Part shown: piece after piece, positions 7,682-14,049 of the stretch
Numbering within the stretch: the first letter of the stretch is position 1
Layout: the number at the start of each line of letters is the position of its first letter
Assembly (NCBI GenBank): GCA_964539615.1
Contig: CAZIJP010000041.1
Span: forward strand, 1 to 18,577
DNA: 18,577 bases
Reading direction: 5' to 3'
DNA from: CAYRFE01 sp964539615
Lineage (GTDB): Bacteria; Macinerneyibacteriota; Macinerneyibacteria; Macinerneyibacteriales; CAYRFE01
The notes under the pieces: model-generated
The model's database searches: none
What the model saw: the letters and a program-made list of their open reading frames with translations, nothing else
What the model was told of the DNA's origin: nothing
Made by a program: the position numbers and the translations under genes

Positions 7682-8473
7682 ATGTCTTTTGAGCAAGAAT
7701 TCTTTGATCGTTTTGAAATAAACACAAAGCATCTTACGGATAGGATGGCATTGGTAAAAGCCATCCTTTCTTCATTTAGTGCTATTCCTTATGAAAATAT
7801 ATCTAAGATACTGGCTTTTTCTCAAGCAAAGTCCCTTGATGATGCATTGCAACCGCCTCAAACTGTTTGGGAAGGTTACTTATGTAAGCATTTGGGAGGG
7901 ACTTGTTATTCATTAACGAATTTATTACGAAGCATTTTGCATCATTGCGGCTTTTTAACAAAGTATTTTTTAGCTGATATGAAGGCCGGGAAAAATATGC
8001 ATTGCGGTTTGATTGTAGTTGAGAATAAGAGGATGTATCTTACTGACCCGGGATATTTGATAACGACCCCTATTGAACTTCTTCAGGAAAATATTCATGT
8101 TAAAACATCACTTACTGATATCGACATCATTTATGAAGAAGGACATTACCATTTATACACAACTACTCTTCACGGCGGGCGGAAATGGCGTTATACAATA
8201 TCCTCGATTTTCGATCATGATGCTCCTTTTCTTGAGGCCTGGAAAGCATCGTATACTCCCAGAAATATGTCTAATTTGTGTTTAACTGTTACAAACGGCA
8301 AAGAACAACTGTATTTTCAACGGGATTTCACTCGGATCAGTTCACGGGATGAAAAAAAGAACATTAAAATATCTTCCTCAGTGCCCCACCATATTGCGGA
8401 TTTGTTTGGTATTGACGAAACTCTTGTAGAAGAGGCATATGAGTTAACGAAGGAAATTCATAATGGCAGATGA
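7682..8473 (+). CDS. Arylamine N-acetyltransferase-like protein
   Basis: This 263-residue cytoplasmic-looking protein resembles the arylamine N-acetyltransferase (NAT) fold. An N-terminal DRFEIN...IPYENI pattern (residues 9-40) corresponds to the NAT opening that ends in a PFEN-like motif. It has LGGTCYSLTNLL (71-82) with a candidate nucleophile Cys75. It also has MHCGLIVV (106-113) with His107 and LTDPGY (120-125) with Asp122. The order and spacing of Cys, His and Asp match the NAT triad (Cys70, His110, Asp127 in the M. smegmatis enzyme, from memory). The sequence is divergent, and acetyl-CoA use is unproven. Homologues build amide bonds in antibiotics as well as acetylating amines. The gene begins three bases after pilC with no clear ribosome site, suggesting translational coupling. 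The start at 7682 is kept because the first 40 residues fit the family. It overlaps the next gene by 11 nt. Confidence 0.7.
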   Translation: MSFEQEFFDRFEINTKHLTDRMALVKAILSSFSAIPYENISKILAFSQAKSLDDALQPPQTVWEGYLCKHLGGTCYSLTNLLRSILHHCGFLTKYFLADMKAGKNMHCGLIVVENKRMYLTDPGYLITTPIELLQENIHVKTSLTDIDIIYEEGHYHLYTTTLHGGRKWRYTISSIFDHDAPFLEAWKASYTPRNMSNLCLTVTNGKEQLYFQRDFTRISSRDEKKNIKISSSVPHHIADLFGIDETLVEEAYELTKEIHNGR

Positions 8474-8972
8474 GTTTGTAAAATTGATTATAACTTGTAT
8501 TTATTCAGACAGTGCACAGATGAAAATAGCAAGAAATCGATTAGAAGAATTGTGGGGACCGATCGATTATATGAGCCCCGTTTTTGCTTTTGATATGACC
8601 GATTATTATACAGCTGAGATGGGTGCTAAGTTACATAGGATATTTTTTTCATTTGAGAATAAAATTTCTCCGGAATATTGTGCCGATTTGAAAATTACTT
8701 GTGCAACGATTGAAACTGATTTCTTACGAGAATCCGGAGGAAGATCCGTGAATTTAGATCCCGGATATATGGATACATTTAAATATGTTCTTTTGTCATT
8801 TAAAAAAGGCGGACAAAAAATATTTTTACATGATGGCGTTTGGGCAGATATGACACTGATGTATCGTAAGGGTAAGTGGATCCCGTTTCCCTGGACATTC
8901 CCTGATTTTACTTCAGACAGGTATTATTCCGAACTTTCGAAAATAAGAGAGCTGTTAAAGATAAAAAAATAA
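8463..8972 (+). CDS. DUF4416 family protein of unknown function
   Basis: This 169-residue soluble protein fits DUF4416. The recognisable core is GGRSVNLDPGYMD (92-104), followed by KYVLLSFKKG (107-116), KIFLHDGVWADMTLMY (119-134) and PFPWTFPDF (141-149). The family is found in various Gram-negative lineages and has no established biochemical role that I know of. The abundance of acidic and aromatic residues around the core could form a ligand or metal pocket, but that is speculation. The ATG at 8463 lies inside the end of the NAT-like gene, with AAGGA (8450-8454) eight bases upstream. The two are therefore translated together and may act together. It is the last gene before a new promoter. 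No terminator hairpin is visible in the 20 nt after the stop. Confidence 0.8.
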   Translation: MADEFVKLIITCIYSDSAQMKIARNRLEELWGPIDYMSPVFAFDMTDYYTAEMGAKLHRIFFSFENKISPEYCADLKITCATIETDFLRESGGRSVNLDPGYMDTFKYVLLSFKKGGQKIFLHDGVWADMTLMYRKGKWIPFPWTFPDFTSDRYYSELSKIRELLKIKK

Positions 8973-8992
8973 AGAAAAACAATGAAATTTTA

Positions 8993-9020
8993 TTGACAAG
9001 CAGTTCGCTTCTGCTACTAT
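8993..9020 (+). promoter_or_regulatory. Candidate promoter of the pilin-like gene, with spacer palindrome
   Basis: TTGACA (8993-8998, perfect), a 16-nt spacer and TACTAT (9015-9020, four of six) form a good sigma70-type promoter. Transcription would start near 9027. The spacer holds a 5-bp inverted repeat, AGCAG (8999-9003) and CTGCT (9011-9015), which could be an operator or chance. The position implies that translation begins at 9050 and not at 9035. Confidence 0.6.
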
Positions 9021-9049
9021 AGGGAGGACTAAATATGGAGGTGGTTTTG

Positions 9050-10180
9050 ATGAATAAAAAGGGTATAAGCATGCTGATATTGGACGTTGTTATCGCATTG
9101 CTTCTTATTGTTGTTATTTTTTCTTTTACATTACCGGTAAAATGGCAGAATCAGGATCTTACAGCAGTGAATAATACTGAAAAAGCCTTATCAACTCTCC
9201 AGGTAGCGATCGATATATACCAAACACGATTTGATGGCCAGCTCCCCGGTGGAATAGATATTTTCTCCACTGATCCGGCTGCATTGAAAAAAGAAGGTCT
9301 TCAAGCCTTAACAGCTCTAATTGCTGATATTAAAAAGGAAAATGTTCTTTCTTTTGATGATAAGACCAATCCTGATGAATTTGTAAACTATTTTGCCGAT
9401 GTTCCGGGAACATATTTCCGGTGGGATGCTGAAAAACGGACGTATGAGATCGTTGTATTCAGCAAAGACCGTAAACCATTTAAATTCGTATGTACCAATG
9501 AAAAAATTACATCATCCGATCCGCAGAAAGAATTGATCTCATATTTGGGTGAAGTTCAAGGTTTTGAAGGGGATATCAATGAAAACTCAGGGAAGATCCA
9601 AAATTATAAGGATCAAATAGCTGACCAAATACCTAAGACATTGGAAGAGTTATCTAAAGTTGATATGACTCCGCTTACGATGTTATTTGATAAAGCAAAA
9701 ACGGTACAAAAGAGTTCCGATATCGATCAAAAAGAATTGGATGCTGCAAAAGAAGCGTTTAAGAAATTTGGTTCAAAGGTTGAAATTATTAAAACGATGC
9801 CTGCCAATGTAAAAGAATCTATCGATCTTATCGGCGGAATAGTTTTTAAAGCGGAAACAAAGATGGGCGAGATTAAGGTCATCGGTGATTCTTTGATCGA
9901 CAAAAGATTGAAAAAATCATCTGAAAAGGTCTATTCCGAGATGAAAAGAATAATGGACCTTGCAGATACAGCTTACGCAAAGATGGCCCCGGTTCAACAA
10001 GAAATACTCACCATAATTGCTCAAAAACAAGCTGAACTTTCAGTGTTTGAAATAAAACAAGTTGAGTATAAAACGCAATTGGCGTTTATCACATCAAAAA
10101 TAACGGAACTTCAGAAAAAAGAAAATGATGAAGAATTAGCAAAAGAAGAAAAAGAAGAGAAAAGCAAAAAAGATAAATAA
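9050..10180 (+). CDS. Pilin-like protein with long helical C-terminal extension
   Basis: This 376-residue protein opens MNKKG-ISMLILDVVIA. That is a type IV prepilin-like signal: short basic leader, Gly5, then a 22-residue hydrophobic helix. Aligned with classical pilins, VVIA matches mature positions 8-11, but Glu5 is replaced by Ile and an Asp stands at position 7. Next comes LQVAIDIYQTRFDGQLP (50-66), the ALxxYxxxxGxxP-type signature of pilins and GspG pseudopilins. A short strand-like region GTYFRWDAEKRTYEIVVFSK (120-139) follows. From about 155 to the end the chain is predicted helical and charged, with a coiled-coil-like stretch (about 310-360) and a Lys/Glu-rich tail. The ATG at 9050 has GGAGGTGG (9037-9044). 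An ATG at 9035 is in frame, but its own SD lies at or before the inferred transcription start. Major pilin, minor pilin or an unrelated single-pass membrane protein are all possible. Confidence 0.75.
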   Translation: MNKKGISMLILDVVIALLLIVVIFSFTLPVKWQNQDLTAVNNTEKALSTLQVAIDIYQTRFDGQLPGGIDIFSTDPAALKKEGLQALTALIADIKKENVLSFDDKTNPDEFVNYFADVPGTYFRWDAEKRTYEIVVFSKDRKPFKFVCTNEKITSSDPQKELISYLGEVQGFEGDINENSGKIQNYKDQIADQIPKTLEELSKVDMTPLTMLFDKAKTVQKSSDIDQKELDAAKEAFKKFGSKVEIIKTMPANVKESIDLIGGIVFKAETKMGEIKVIGDSLIDKRLKKSSEKVYSEMKRIMDLADTAYAKMAPVQQEILTIIAQKQAELSVFEIKQVEYKTQLAFITSKITELQKKENDEELAKEEKEEKSKKDK

Positions 10181-10200
10181 GGGCATCAGGTTTGTCATTG

Positions 10201-10233
10201 AAAAAACGCCGGTGACCGCCGGCGTTTTTTTTT
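10201..10233. terminator. Bidirectional intrinsic terminator between convergent operons
   Basis: AAAAAACGCCGG (10201-10212) pairs perfectly with CCGGCGTTTTTT (10219-10230) around a 6-nt loop, and the T run continues to 10233. Nine T follow the GC stem on the plus strand and six on the minus strand. It can therefore end both the pilin-like gene (stop at 10180) and the convergent cyuA-type gene (stop at 10334). Confidence 0.93.
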
Positions 10234-10333
10234 ATTCTTACACTTAATTACAATACGTAGTTTTTATTTGAGAATCGTCATTACTTACAAGATACTATAA
10301 AATTCGGCAGCTATGTCCACAAACTGATTTATG

Positions 10334-11572
10334 TTAATTTGTTTCAAAACATGTTTTTGCTTTTAATACTCGAATGGTCTCATCATCGAATGCGCAGAAG
10401 TGTTCGGTGTATTGTGCAAGATTATCCAATGTCTCAGGGAAGCTATTGCCGAGAATCCCGTCTCGTTCGGAAACAGAAAAGCCTGTCTCAGCAAGTTGAA
10501 TGCTTTTCAAAGCAGCTTGCACGGCAGTTCTTCCTTTTACGGAGCAGCTACCTTTCGCACCGTCGCAGTAAGCGCCTGTCACAGCGGCAATATAGTTCTT
10601 GTAAGCGGAGAAAAATAGATCTGATTTTTTTAAAATCATGAGAAAAGCAGCGATCAACCCGACACCGGCTCCATAAAAAGCTCCGCAAACCGATGAGACA
10701 GCACCAAAACGTGCGGTTACCAGGCTTGTAAGTAAGGTAGACAGTAATACTGCTTTTTCCTGTTTTTCCTGAGATGCATTGTGCTGTTGTGCAAAACATA
10801 CTGCCGGTAAAACAGACGTCAATCCTTTATTGCCTGAACCTGCACAACTCATTACCGGTACCGAATCGCCCGACATTCTTGTGAAAATTGCAGCGCTAAC
10901 CCCGTAATCATCATTTATTGAGATATATTTTTTTCCAAATTCAGCAACGGCGATATTATAAGTGATTCCCGTACGGATAATATCCATCAATTTATTATCT
11001 TGATAAAGGTGTTCAATTAATTCGGGCCATTTATTCGGTTCATACCATGACGGATCAGGTTTACAGCAAAGAGTAGGTGCCTGCTGTTTTGAAGAATTTC
11101 GAACACGTTGTTTTTTTGATTTCCCATTAACGGTCAACGTTACAAGATTTGTATGCGTATTTCTGATGACCGATACGATTGTCTCAGTGGTTGTTGTAAC
11201 GATGACCTCAATATACAAGCATGAATGACGGGTTATTGTCGTTTCAACCGGAGTTTCCAATGCTTGTGCGATTGCGTTTTTTCGCAACGATTCGTCAAGA
11301 ATAGAAAATATCTCAAGCGATAATTCAGGTTTTCCCACGGATAAACCAAATAACAATGCCCATTCATTTCCGTAAAGTCCGTCACTATTAGGAATTCCTA
11401 CCGCATAGGCATTTTTATACGTCTTGGGATCGATCCTGAGGCGTATTGATGTTATGGTTCCGCTGACTTGCTTTTTTACCCAGGAAGCGGCAAGTGCTAT
11501 AGCGGCAGGTTCGGTACAACCCGAAGAAAACCGAAGATTACTCTGAAGAAACTCAACAATAGTACATGCCAT
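10334..11572 (-). CDS. cyuA: L-cysteine desulfidase family protein (CyuA/UPF0597)
   Basis: This 412-residue protein belongs to the L-cysteine desulfidase/UPF0597 family, related to the iron-sulfur serine dehydratase alpha chain. It would split L-cysteine to pyruvate, ammonia and sulfide. Motifs are SGCTEPAAIALA (17-28), MSCAGSGNKGL (241-251), SVCGAFYGAG (294-303) and CDGAKGSCSVK (336-346). Cys296, Cys336 and Cys343 have the spacing (40, then 7) of the three cluster cysteines recalled for the Methanocaldococcus enzyme (Cys282, 322, 329). Cys19 matches the essential N-terminal Cys. All key residues are present and the length is normal. The start ATG at 11572 has AAAGGA ten bases upstream. It is the third gene of the hldD-dppA-cyuA operon, 21 nt after dppA. 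Action on another amino acid is possible; E. coli homologue naming has varied (YhaM/CyuA). Confidence 0.85.
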   Translation of the reverse strand: MACTIVEFLQSNLRFSSGCTEPAAIALAASWVKKQVSGTITSIRLRIDPKTYKNAYAVGIPNSDGLYGNEWALLFGLSVGKPELSLEIFSILDESLRKNAIAQALETPVETTITRHSCLYIEVIVTTTTETIVSVIRNTHTNLVTLTVNGKSKKQRVRNSSKQQAPTLCCKPDPSWYEPNKWPELIEHLYQDNKLMDIIRTGITYNIAVAEFGKKYISINDDYGVSAAIFTRMSGDSVPVMSCAGSGNKGLTSVLPAVCFAQQHNASQEKQEKAVLLSTLLTSLVTARFGAVSSVCGAFYGAGVGLIAAFLMILKKSDLFFSAYKNYIAAVTGAYCDGAKGSCSVKGRTAVQAALKSIQLAETGFSVSERDGILGNSFPETLDNLAQYTEHFCAFDDETIRVLKAKTCFETN

Positions 11573-11593
11573 GACGATATTATCCTTTCATCG

Positions 11594-12415
11594 TTATTTT
11601 ACGCTAAATGATGTAAATAGTACCGCCATCAGTGTAGTATAAAATTCCTTAACGGAGGCTGAAGTAATTCGGATAGTCCGTCCCCCGATTCTTTCGACAG
11701 TCGGTATCAATGATGCAACTTCGGCAAAAATGGTATTGATTAGCATTATTTCGGCAATGATTGGTTTTTCAATACGCAGAACGGGATACTCAACCGGTTC
11801 ATTCATTGATGCAATCGCATGGACAAGTCTTGCGTCTACATCATCATAGGATGGCGCTATCGAAGAAAATTTCCCCAACTCTGTTTTTGTTACTACGGTT
11901 GTTATTTTTTTATTATATCGATTGATATCATCAATATGCTTATCGCCGCCGATACTACATAGTACCGGCACATTATATTCACCTGCCAGATAAGCGTTTA
12001 TCAGAAATTCATCAACCGGCTCGCCGTTTATTTTTATTTCATAAATTACCGATGCCGAATACGTATGGTCCATATTGCCGAATCCGCCCACACCGCTGTG
12101 ATAACCGAGAAATAAAACACCGGCATACGTATCATTCAGCCCTTCCATCATATAATGCCGTCTTGGGAAACCTTTCACAAGTTCTACGCCGGCTGGCAAT
12201 TGTTCATAGATGATAGAGTCACCTTTAGCATGAGAATCACAAACGGTGATCATGCTCAGATTGGGGAACCTTTTATAAAGCAATTCGCACAGACGGGTTA
12301 GTACTTTTGTAATGGTTTTTTGATGTTGAGCAAATGCAGGCGTATTTCCGGATACTTCATGCCATGCAGAAACCGAAGAAAATCCCTCAAGATCGACCGT
12401 AATGAATAATTTCAT
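11594..12415 (-). CDS. dppA: M55 family zinc D-aminopeptidase (DppA-like)
   Basis: This 273-residue peptidase would release D-amino acids such as D-Ala from short peptides, as B. subtilis DppA does. Zinc ligands of DppA (Asp8, Glu10, His60, His104, Glu133, from memory) find counterparts in Asp8 and Glu10 (TVDLEG), His62 (CDSHAKGD), His106 (GYHSG) and Glu136 (DEFLINA). The proposed catalytic His corresponds to His117 in MDHTYS. No signal peptide is present, so it acts in the cytoplasm. The ATG at 12415 has AAAGGA (complement) six bases upstream. It lies 11 nt after hldD and 21 nt before the cysteine desulfidase gene. A role in recycling D-Ala peptides from peptidoglycan fits this context but is inference. 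Length and motifs are complete. Confidence 0.9.
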   Translation of the reverse strand: MKLFITVDLEGFSSVSAWHEVSGNTPAFAQHQKTITKVLTRLCELLYKRFPNLSMITVCDSHAKGDSIIYEQLPAGVELVKGFPRRHYMMEGLNDTYAGVLFLGYHSGVGGFGNMDHTYSASVIYEIKINGEPVDEFLINAYLAGEYNVPVLCSIGGDKHIDDINRYNKKITTVVTKTELGKFSSIAPSYDDVDARLVHAIASMNEPVEYPVLRIEKPIIAEIMLINTIFAEVASLIPTVERIGGRTIRITSASVKEFYTTLMAVLFTSFSVK

Positions 12416-12426
12416 GCGTTGTCCTT

Positions 12427-13371
12427 TTAGGTTAAAAAACCGTCATTATTAGTTAAATAGGTGTGATAGCGTTCAACTCCCTGTCGGACGGTCATAAAGT
12501 CTTGTTCATATCCGATAGCTCGTAGTGCAGATGTGTCTGCTTGGGTGAAGGCTTGATATTTCCCTTTCAATGAATCGGGAAAAGGTACAAATTCGATCTT
12601 CCCTTTCCCTTCAAGCTCGATCAATGAATGTGCAATGGTCGTAAAGGGTTCCGCTTTGCCGGTACCGCAATTAAATATTCCTCTTTTCTCCGGATTATTA
12701 AAAAAATAACGATTAACATCGACCACATCATCGACATAAATGAAGTCTCGGATATACTTGTCGCTGCCTTCAAATAATCGCGTAATACCATCACTTTTTA
12801 ATTGGCGATAAAAACTATAGATCGTAGATGCCATGCGTCCTTTATGATTTTCCTGTTGCCCGTACACATTGAAATAACGCAATCCGACGATCTGCATTGG
12901 CGCGGTAGGCAGCATTGTACGAACATATTGATCAAAAAGAAATTTTGAGAATGCATATACATTCAATGGGTTTTCATTGGGCCGTATTTCTTTAAAACCA
13001 TTATCTCCGTTGCCGTATACGGATGCTGAAGATGCATAAATAAAACGTATCGAATGATCAAGGGCAAAGTGAAGGAGGGATTTACTATAGTCATAGTTCA
13101 TGCTCATCATTTTTAATCCGTTGTGTTCCATTGTATCGGCACAAGCGCCTTCATGAAAAATTGCCTCAATTTTCATTCCGTTCAATTTGCTCAACTGATC
13201 GATGAAAACATCTTTGTCACAGTAATCGGCAAATGACAAGGCATTCATATTTCGGCATTTCGTGCCGTCAGTAAGGTCATCAACGATCAATATATCGGTA
13301 ATGCCGATATTGTTTAATCCTTTAACAAGATTGCTGCCGATAAATCCGGCGCCTCCGGTGACAATAATCAT
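12427..13371 (-). CDS. hldD: ADP-L-glycero-D-manno-heptose 6-epimerase
   Basis: This 314-residue short-chain dehydrogenase/reductase has the NAD(P)-binding GGAGFIG (6-12), the epimerase pair TDGTK (34-38) and EGACADT (74-80), Ser residues in YASSASVYG (112-120) and the catalytic YAFSK (Tyr139, Lys143). The VVDDLTDG-like segment (IVDDLTDG, 29-36) and RYFNVYG (165-171) are characteristic of HldD/RfaD rather than GalE, and the length is close to the E. coli enzyme. The enzyme converts ADP-D-glycero- to ADP-L-glycero-manno-heptose, the last step in making the inner-core LPS heptose precursor. This is the best evidence in the window for an outer membrane with heptose-containing LPS. The ATG at 13371 follows GGGAGGTAG (complement). 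It is the first gene of a three-gene minus-strand operon, divergent from the winged-helix gene. No other heptose or LPS gene is visible here. Confidence 0.92.
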   Translation of the reverse strand: MIIVTGGAGFIGSNLVKGLNNIGITDILIVDDLTDGTKCRNMNALSFADYCDKDVFIDQLSKLNGMKIEAIFHEGACADTMEHNGLKMMSMNYDYSKSLLHFALDHSIRFIYASSASVYGNGDNGFKEIRPNENPLNVYAFSKFLFDQYVRTMLPTAPMQIVGLRYFNVYGQQENHKGRMASTIYSFYRQLKSDGITRLFEGSDKYIRDFIYVDDVVDVNRYFFNNPEKRGIFNCGTGKAEPFTTIAHSLIELEGKGKIEFVPFPDSLKGKYQAFTQADTSALRAIGYEQDFMTVRQGVERYHTYLTNNDGFLT

Positions 13372-13395
13372 AACTACCTCCCCGCATCGGTTTTT

Positions 13396-13423
13396 ATTGT
13401 GTCTTATTTTACCGTATTGTCAA
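13396..13423 (-). promoter_or_regulatory. Candidate promoter of the hldD operon
   Basis: On the minus strand, TTGACA (13423-13418) is followed by a 16-nt spacer and CACAAT (13401-13396, four of six). Transcription would begin near 13390, leaving a leader of about 20 nt with the GGGAGG ribosome site before the ATG at 13371. Confidence 0.5.
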
Positions 13424-13443
13424 GTATAATCAGACATGCTGGT

Positions 13444-13467
13444 TACGTGTGATGGTGAAAACACGTA
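13444..13467. repeat. Inverted repeat in the hldD / winged-helix intergenic region
   Basis: TACGTGT (13444-13450) and ACACGTA (13461-13467) form a perfect 7-bp inverted repeat around ten bases. It lies about 20 nt upstream of the hldD -35 and 110 nt upstream of the winged-helix gene's -35. It could be an operator for a dimeric regulator, with the neighbouring gene an obvious candidate, but this is a single copy. Confidence 0.35.
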
Positions 13468-13576
13468 TGGTCTTTTCAAGAGAAGTTCAGGAAATTTACG
13501 AGAAGGCAGTATAAAAGCAGTTTCAGAGGTTTCTAAGCATTTTGACGGAATATACTGTACTTTGTCGGTTTCTGTC

Positions 13577-13605
13577 TTGACACTGCCAATGCTCTGTTTT
13601 ACACT
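13577..13605 (+). promoter_or_regulatory. Candidate promoter of the winged-helix regulator gene
   Basis: A perfect TTGACA (13577-13582), a 17-nt spacer and TACACT (13600-13605, four of six) precede the gene. The expected start near 13611 leaves about a dozen leader bases, which hold AAGGAG (13613-13618). Confidence 0.55.
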
Positions 13606-13624
13606 CGCGGATAAGGAGTGATCA

Positions 13625-13960
13625 ATGCGACAATCTTTATGTGAACTGCATAAAATTGTATTTTTATTAAACAATTTTGAACGAGAGATGCTTTGCCATT
13701 ATTCTCTTACATTGGATCAGGGAATCATTTTTTGTATCCTTGATGATCATCCGCATTGTGCGACCTATATTGCTCTTGAGATGTCTGTTCACACATCATA
13801 TGTATTACAGCTTTTAAAAAAAATGGAAAAAATGGGATTACTTAAACGGGAAATTGGCAATAGAGACATTAAGTTTGCGTTAACGGTGAAGGCAAGAGAA
13901 TTATGGGAAACGATCAATAGCGGTGATTTATTGATTCCAACATTTCATATAGAGGATTGA
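13625..13960 (+). CDS. Small MarR-like winged-helix transcriptional regulator
   Basis: This 111-residue protein looks like a compact MarR-type winged helix. LTLDQGIIFCILDDH (28-42) corresponds to the helix before the DNA-binding motif. CATYIALEMSVHTSYVLQLL (45-64) is a plausible helix-turn-helix with its recognition helix. The stretch KMGLLKREIGNRDIKFALTV (69-88) is a wing with the usual LxRxxxxxDxRxxxxxLT pattern, followed by a C-terminal helix. It is shorter than most MarR proteins (about 140), with reduced dimerisation helices. Several cysteines (6, 24, 37, 45) could sense redox state, but none is in a known motif. The ATG at 13625 follows AAGGAG at six bases. It may regulate the divergent hldD operon, itself, or the ecfT-comF genes downstream; the target is unknown. 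Confidence 0.7.
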   Translation: MRQSLCELHKIVFLLNNFEREMLCHYSLTLDQGIIFCILDDHPHCATYIALEMSVHTSYVLQLLKKMEKMGLLKREIGNRDIKFALTVKARELWETINSGDLLIPTFHIED

Positions 13961-13998
13961 ACAGAGAGAAATCCGGTATGCATACAAAAAAATACAGC

Positions 13999-14027
13999 TT
14001 GTAAGTAAAGCGATACTGAACTACACT
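13999..14027 (+). promoter_or_regulatory. Candidate promoter of the ecfT-comF gene string
   Basis: TTGTAA (13999-14004, four of six), a 17-nt spacer and TACACT (14022-14027) precede ecfT. The -10 is identical to that of the winged-helix gene. The leader would be about 16 nt with GGAGGAG before the ATG at 14050. The -35 is weak, and read-through from the preceding gene is also possible. Confidence 0.4.
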
Positions 14028-14049
14028 TTTCAAGCACTTCGGAGGAGAT

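Noticed and set aside
10234..10333. Possible small gene or RNA between the terminator and the cysteine desulfidase stop
   Set aside because: The 100 nt are AT-rich with no ORF carrying a ribosome site and no stable hairpin. They look like the 3' untranslated end of the minus-strand operon.
13436..13621. 61-codon plus-strand ORF in the hldD / winged-helix intergenic region
   Set aside because: It has no ribosome site and no recognisable family, its composition is not protein-like, and it spans a candidate promoter for the next gene.
13978..14004. Nine-codon reading frame (MHTKKYSL) upstream of ecfT as a leader peptide
   Set aside because: It has a weak ribosome site, no attenuator-like hairpin after it, and it overlaps the candidate -35 at 13999-14004.
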